Assembly (NCBI GenBank): GCA_947475315.1
Contig: CANJMY010000001.1
Span: forward strand, 1-64,000
Source of the DNA: Pseudomonadota bacterium
Lineage (GTDB): Bacteria > Myxococcota_A > UBA796 > GCA-2862545
Length of the DNA: 64,000 bases
Reading direction: 5' to 3'
A model generated the notes under the pieces. The model made no database searches, was not told the DNA's origin, and saw nothing but the letters and a program-made list of their open reading frames with translations. How positions within the stretch are numbered: position 1 is the stretch's first letter; the number at the start of each line of letters is the position of its first letter. This document shows, in pieces, positions 59,588 through 64,000 of the stretch. The position numbers and the translations under genes were made by a program.

Positions 59588-60877
59588 TCAGCGGTTGGTG
59601 CGCGTGAGCTGCATGGCGCACACGTCCGACCACTTGTCGTGCACACCCTGGGTCATCCGCGTTTGGATGAGCGGGGTGAGCACGTGGAAGCGCGCCGCGA
59701 GCGAGCGCTCCCCGGTCATCGGGTCGCGCGCGACGCCTTCCGCGGTCTCGCCGTGCAGCTCCTTCTGGAAGTTGTCGACGTCCACGTGGGTGAGCACGTC
59801 GCCGACGCAGAGCTGGTAGAGGTTGTCGCACGCGGGCATGTCGGCGCGGGCGTGCCAGGCGGTGTCGTCGTCGGGGTTGGCCGGCGGCAGGTCGTCGAGC
59901 TGGGCGCGCAGGCCGAAGGTCGCGAAGGTGGTGTCACCGCCGGCCATGACCTGGCGCACGTTCGCCCAGGAGTGCCCCAGGGTGGAGAGGTAGACCGACG
60001 CGCGGCAGAGCTGCGCGACGTCTTCCGCGGTGAAGGGGCCGTGCACGTCGTGGGCGAACTCGGACGCGTCGAGCCAGGCGCTGGCGGGCGTCACGCCATC
60101 CCACGGCGCCCAGGCGGGCCAGTTGGCCTCAAGCTGGGCGAACACCCGACGCAGCTCCTCGGTCCAACGCCGGGTCGGCGTGTCGTGCTCCCACCAGGAC
60201 TGGATGCCGCCGCCGAGCGTGTCGAGGCCCTCGCGCACGTAAGGCGTCACCGCCTGGTTCCAGTAGAGATCGTGGACCAACGGCGCATAGTGCGACGGCG
60301 CGATCGACGTGCGGCGTGGGCGGAAGCTGCGCCAGTGGAGGGCCGCCACGCGCCGACGGAAGCGACGGCGCAGCGCCGTGGAGGTGAGCGCGCTGCACAC
60401 GGTCAAGAGCCCCGCGTCGCCCCAGATCACCGCGTCCGCGCCGCGGTTGACGATCGTGACCTCGGCCAGGCGCGTGGTGAGCAGCTGGCGGACCGGGTGG
60501 TCGTCCGACAGGCGCGCGGTCTCGATCGCCACCGCGATCACCTCCGGCACCAGGTGGCCGAGCGAGATGTGCAGGTCGATCTGCCCGTGCAGCAGCGACG
60601 CCGAGCACACGATCCGGCGCGCGCGCTCCTTGCGCCAGTCGAGCTCGGCTGGGTCGCGCATGGCGACGGTGGACCAGGGCCCGTACGACGCGTCGCCGCC
60701 GTTCTGGTAGTCGGTCGCGGGCACGCCCTGGACGCGGCGGTAGCGCATGCGGACGGTGTCGACCTCGACCAGACCCTGCGCGCGCACGAAGCGCACGACG
60801 ATCTCGGGCAGGCGGTAGGTGTCGTAGGCGCGGCCTATCTTGTCGCCGAACGGCCGGGCACCACCGCTCTGGACCAT
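59588..60877 (-). CDS. short lipoxygenase-like protein
   Basis: 429 aa. The central segment matches the lipoxygenase iron-site pattern. H103-ISLG-H108 (HxxxxH) is followed by LVPEVIAVA, then HPVRQLL (127-133) and EVTIVN, as in the HP...LL...IN region of lipoxygenases. H302-SWAN306-VRQ corresponds to the HxxxNxxQ motif. The usual C-terminal Ile ligand is absent; the protein ends in TRTNR. The N-terminal PLAT domain is also absent, so it is a mini-form. Expected activity would be peroxidation of polyunsaturated fatty acids. The start at 60877 overlaps the upstream kinase gene by 43 bp without a good ribosome-binding site; a shorter form is possible. Confidence 0.6.
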   Translation of the reverse strand: MVQSGGARPFGDKIGRAYDTYRLPEIVVRFVRAQGLVEVDTVRMRYRRVQGVPATDYQNGGDASYGPWSTVAMRDPAELDWRKERARRIVCSASLLHGQIDLHISLGHLVPEVIAVAIETARLSDDHPVRQLLTTRLAEVTIVNRGADAVIWGDAGLLTVCSALTSTALRRRFRRRVAALHWRSFRPRRTSIAPSHYAPLVHDLYWNQAVTPYVREGLDTLGGGIQSWWEHDTPTRRWTEELRRVFAQLEANWPAWAPWDGVTPASAWLDASEFAHDVHGPFTAEDVAQLCRASVYLSTLGHSWANVRQVMAGGDTTFATFGLRAQLDDLPPANPDDDTAWHARADMPACDNLYQLCVGDVLTHVDVDNFQKELHGETAEGVARDPMTGERSLAARFHVLTPLIQTRMTQGVHDKWSDVCAMQLTRTNR

Positions 60878-63800
60878 GAAGTCAAACTACGAATGCCGCG
60901 CTGCTGCAATCGGCCTCGCAGTTCAGCCTCTGAAGGCTGGTTCCCGTCAAGGACTGAGTCGTACAGCAAGACAAGGTCGCGATGCGCGTGCATGCCGATC
61001 GCGTCGTAATTCAGTGCCGCTGTTCGGTACGCATTTCTTGAGCCCTCCACGTCGCCATCGACCCACGCGGCGGCGCCCCGCATGGCGGCCCCCACGGCCT
61101 GCGCCCAGCGGTGCGGCTGGCGCTCGAAGTGGCGCGCGTCGGCGCGCATGCGGACCATGGCCTTTGGGTCGCGCCGTGCCGTGCCGACCAGCGCCGCGCC
61201 CATGCGGGACTCGATGCGGACGTGCAGGGCGGACTGGAGGAACCACGCGTGCGCGCGGAGCGCCTCGACCGCGGCGTCGGCGGCGTCCAGATCGTTGCGG
61301 ACCAGCGCGATCGACACCCGAGCGTGCAGCACCAGGTACTGCGTGCCGAACGGGGCGCTCAGGTCCTCGCCGGGGCGACGCAGATCGATCACCTGGTCGG
61401 CGCGGTCGGGGTCATCGTCGACCAGGGCCAGCCAGGCGACGAGCCCGACGCGGATCTGCTCCTCCTGCACCCGGTTGCCGTTGGCGATCGCGTTGGAGAG
61501 CTCGCGGTCGACGAACGCGCGCAGGCCTGCGTAGTCGCCGCGGTAGCGCAGCGTCCAGCCCAGGTGACGCTCGGCGTGGGCGCGCTCCCACCCTTCGGCC
61601 ACCATGGACCGCCACGACTCGAGCGCCGAGGTCAGGTGCGCGTGCGCGTCGTCGATCTCGCCGCGGATGAACGCGCCGTAGCCGAGCCCCCAGTGCATCA
61701 GCGCCCGCTGCTCGGCGTCGTCCGTCTGCGCCAGAGCCGCGAGCGCCCGGTCGACGAGCGCGCGGGTGCTCGAGCTCACCTTCGCCGACGTCAGGCCGTA
61801 GGCCAGCTCATGCACCAGCCCCTGCGCCTGCTGGCGCGCGTCGCCCCAGCGGGCGGCCTCGTAGGCGTGCGACACCTGGAACGGCGCGCCGCGCTCGAAG
61901 TCCACGCTGCCGAGCGCGCCGGCCAGCACCCAGCCGACGTCGATGCGCTCCGAGCGTCGGGCGTCGGGCGTGCCCCGGGGTGCGCCGCGCAGACGCCAGA
62001 TCGCCGTGACCGCCTGCCACCAGAAGGCCTGCGCCACCGTCTCCACCAGGTTGCGCGACCAACGCAGGCCCAGCCGCGACATCATCGGGTCGAGCCGCGC
62101 CCGGCCCAGGTCGAAGCGGCCCGCGCCGAACGCGATCTCCGCCGCGCGGATGCGGGCACGGGACGCCCGCTCGCCGTTGAGGTGCTCGCTCGCCTCGATC
62201 CACGCGCGCGACGCGGCCTCGATCACGCCGGTGCGCGTGACGGCCTCAGCGCGGCGAAGGTAGGCTTGCGCAGGGTCGGTCGCGTGCTCGCCGACGTAAG
62301 CGTAGAAGTGCGCGGCGTCCGCCCAGGCGTACTTGGCGAAGGCCTCGTCGGCGGCCTTGCGCGCGTAGGTGAGCGCCCGGTCGGCGCGTCCCGCGGCCAC
62401 GTTGTGGTGGAAGAGCACGCTGGGCGGCGCGGCGTCGCGGGCCTCGAGCGCGTCCGCGAGGTGCGCGTGGATGGCCGGGACCCGATCGGCGGCGACGCGC
62501 TGCTGCTCCCAGACGCGCCAGCGGTCGTGGGCGGGCTCGAACGCGGTGCGACCGGTGTGCGCGACCCGCGCGACCATGCCTCGGCGGCCAAGCTCCTGCA
62601 GCGCGGCCGGCGGCACCTTCTCCCCGACCACGGCGTCGAGGGAAGCCAGGTCGAGCGGCCCCACCGAGAAGGCGAGCGCCTGACTGACCGATCGGGCGAC
62701 CTCGTCCAGGCGCGCGTGCGCTTGCTCCATGGCGGCGGCCGGGTCGACCGAGTGCTGCGGGTCCGCGCTCAGCACCGTCATGAGCAAGAACGGGTTGCCC
62801 GCTGTGGAGTGGAGCAGCGCGTCCACGCCCGTCGGGTCCAGGTCACGGTGCAGGCGCGCCGCCCACTCGACCACCGCGTCCGCGCCAAGCCCGGACAGCT
62901 CCAGGTCGACCGCGGCGCCGCCGGTGTCCGCCGCCGACCACGTCGGGCGGGTGCGCGCGGTGAGCAGCAACGTCACGCCGGCCGGGCCGTGCAGCCGCAG
63001 CTCCTTGAGGAAGGGCAACGAGTCTTCGTCGGCCCACTGGGCGTCGTCGAGCCACAGGCGGAGCGGGCCGTCCTGCGCCACGCGGCCGACCAGCGACACG
63101 AACGCGCGCGCGGCCTCGACCACCGCGCGGTCCGGCTCGACCGTCGCGGGCGCGACGCCGAGCACGTCGAGGCGCTGGAACAGCGGCAGCAGCGCCGCCA
63201 CCGCGTCGCGCGTGGCCGCCTCGCGCTCCTGGGCGCGCGACACCTGGCACCAGGCCAGCAGGTCGTCGATCCACCCGTCGACCGCCGGGTACGGGATGGA
63301 GCAGTCCGGGTAGCAGCGGCTGCGCCACGTGGAACCGGGCCGCGTGCGGCCGACCTCAGTCAGGAAGGCCTCGACCAGGACGGTCTTGCCGACGCCCGAG
63401 GGCCCGAGGACCGTCGCGACCACCAGCCCTTCGGACGCGGCCGCGTCGGCCTGGAACAGCACCGCCAGCTCGTCCGTGCGACCCAGGAACACCCGACGCA
63501 CCCGGTCGCCCGTGGACAGGCCGCGCTCCGACAGCAGGTCGACGAGCTCATCGGCGGTGGGCCGGGCGCACGGTTCGGGCGCCAGCATGCGGGCGACGAG
63601 CGAGGCGAGCGTCGGCGGGGCGTCGACGGCGTGAATCGGGGGCGCGTCGCCCATGCGGGTGGCGAGCAAGGTCTGGTCGGGGTCGCCGTGGAAGGGCGGG
63701 TGTCCGTGCAAGATCTCGTAGACGATGGCGCCCAGCGACCAGACGTCTGAGGTGGGGCCGCTGGTCGCGCCCTGGAGCAGCTCGGGCGCGAGTTAGCCCT

Positions 63801-64000
63801 GGGTGCCCGAGCCCCCCTCCAGGTCCTCGCTGCGCGAGCCCATCGAGCGGAAGCGGCCGGACACGTCGAAGTCGATCAGCACGACGGTGTCGGGCGCCGC
63901 GCAGATCAGGTGCTCCGGCTTGAGGTCGCCGTGGGCGAGGCCGGCGTCATGCAGCGCGAGCAGCGCGTCGGCGGCCTGGCGCAGCAGCCGGGTCAGCGCG
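60835..64000 (-). pseudogene. kinase-NTPase-TPR protein with in-frame stop; 5' end outside window
   Basis: Minus-strand frame running from the window end. The kinase part reads HDAGLAHGDLKPEHL, LIDFDVSG and GTQG-stop-LAPELL: TAA at 63793-63795 replaces the Tyr codon expected in GTxGYxAPE. The same frame then continues with SDVWSLGAIVYEILHG, an NTPase (GPSGVGKT, LRLWLDDAQWAD) and a TPR-like region to TAG 60835. The catalytic loop is HGD rather than HRD, His replaces the metal-binding Asn, and DFG is DFD, so it may be a pseudokinase anyway. The stop may be a true nonsense mutation, a sequence error, or separate the gene into two products. Confidence 0.8.

Overview
The window is very GC-rich, with strongly GC-biased third codon positions, frequent GTG and TTG starts, and 4-nt stop/start overlaps inside operons. 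It looks like chromosome from a member of the Myxococcota (former Deltaproteobacteria), probably an uncultivated or poorly studied one. The evidence is a trypsin-like protease with a Cys + helix + poly-Arg MYXO-CTERM-type tail, a lipoprotein rich in SDTDTG repeats, several very long Ser/Thr kinase-NTPase-TPR proteins with a PP2C phosphatase, FHA proteins, a GldAFG-type ABC cluster, and futalosine-route menaquinone genes. No rRNA, tRNA, CRISPR array or intact insertion sequence was seen.

Left part (1-14.2 kb, almost all minus strand). In transcription order: ribF-aroE; a compact FHA / tandem-FHA-TM / HEAT lipoprotein / Ycf46-like AAA operon; then, behind a recognisable promoter and a hairpin-rich leader, rplU-rpmA-obg-rsfS-rlmH-serC; and finally a STAND-like ATPase cut by the window start. 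Further right are a small secreted protein, an unknown protein and a WYL regulator.

Middle (14.3-34 kb, mostly plus strand). It holds a small membrane protein, a SUKH-TPR-HEAT protein, a four-gene GldA/GldF/GldG/DUF4340 transporter operon, then a PP2C phosphatase facing three consecutive giant kinases that all share the kinase-NTPase-TPR layout. The three differ in catalytic-loop and P-loop residues.

34-50.6 kb is mixed. It has a 49-aa/PIN toxin-antitoxin pair, a Uma2-family nuclease with a leaderless-type promoter, a MYXO-CTERM protease, a UbiA prenyltransferase, a pectin-acetylesterase-like lipoprotein and YceI. Next comes a tight five-gene menaquinone operon: polyprenyl synthase, UbiX-like, MqnE, an MqnA fused to a Cys-less MqnC-like domain, and an MqnX-like deaminase. 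A beta-propeller, a DEDDh exonuclease, a membrane retropepsin-like protease and the SDTDTG lipoprotein follow. The segment ends in decayed toxin-antitoxin DNA: a VapC remnant, an antitoxin, and a ParE-like toxin joined to the tail of an unrelated gene.

Right end (50.6-64 kb). A TamA/TamB-type outer-membrane assembly pair is divergent from an asparagine-synthetase-like protein that lacks both hallmark catalytic residues. Beyond it lie a short lipoxygenase-like protein and a fourth kinase-NTPase-TPR gene that carries an in-frame stop in its kinase domain and runs off the window.

The most interesting items are the MqnA/pseudo-radical-SAM fusion, the short lipoxygenase-like protein beside the interrupted kinase, the synthetase-like protein without Cys2 or the PP-loop Asp, and the FHA-AAA operon.
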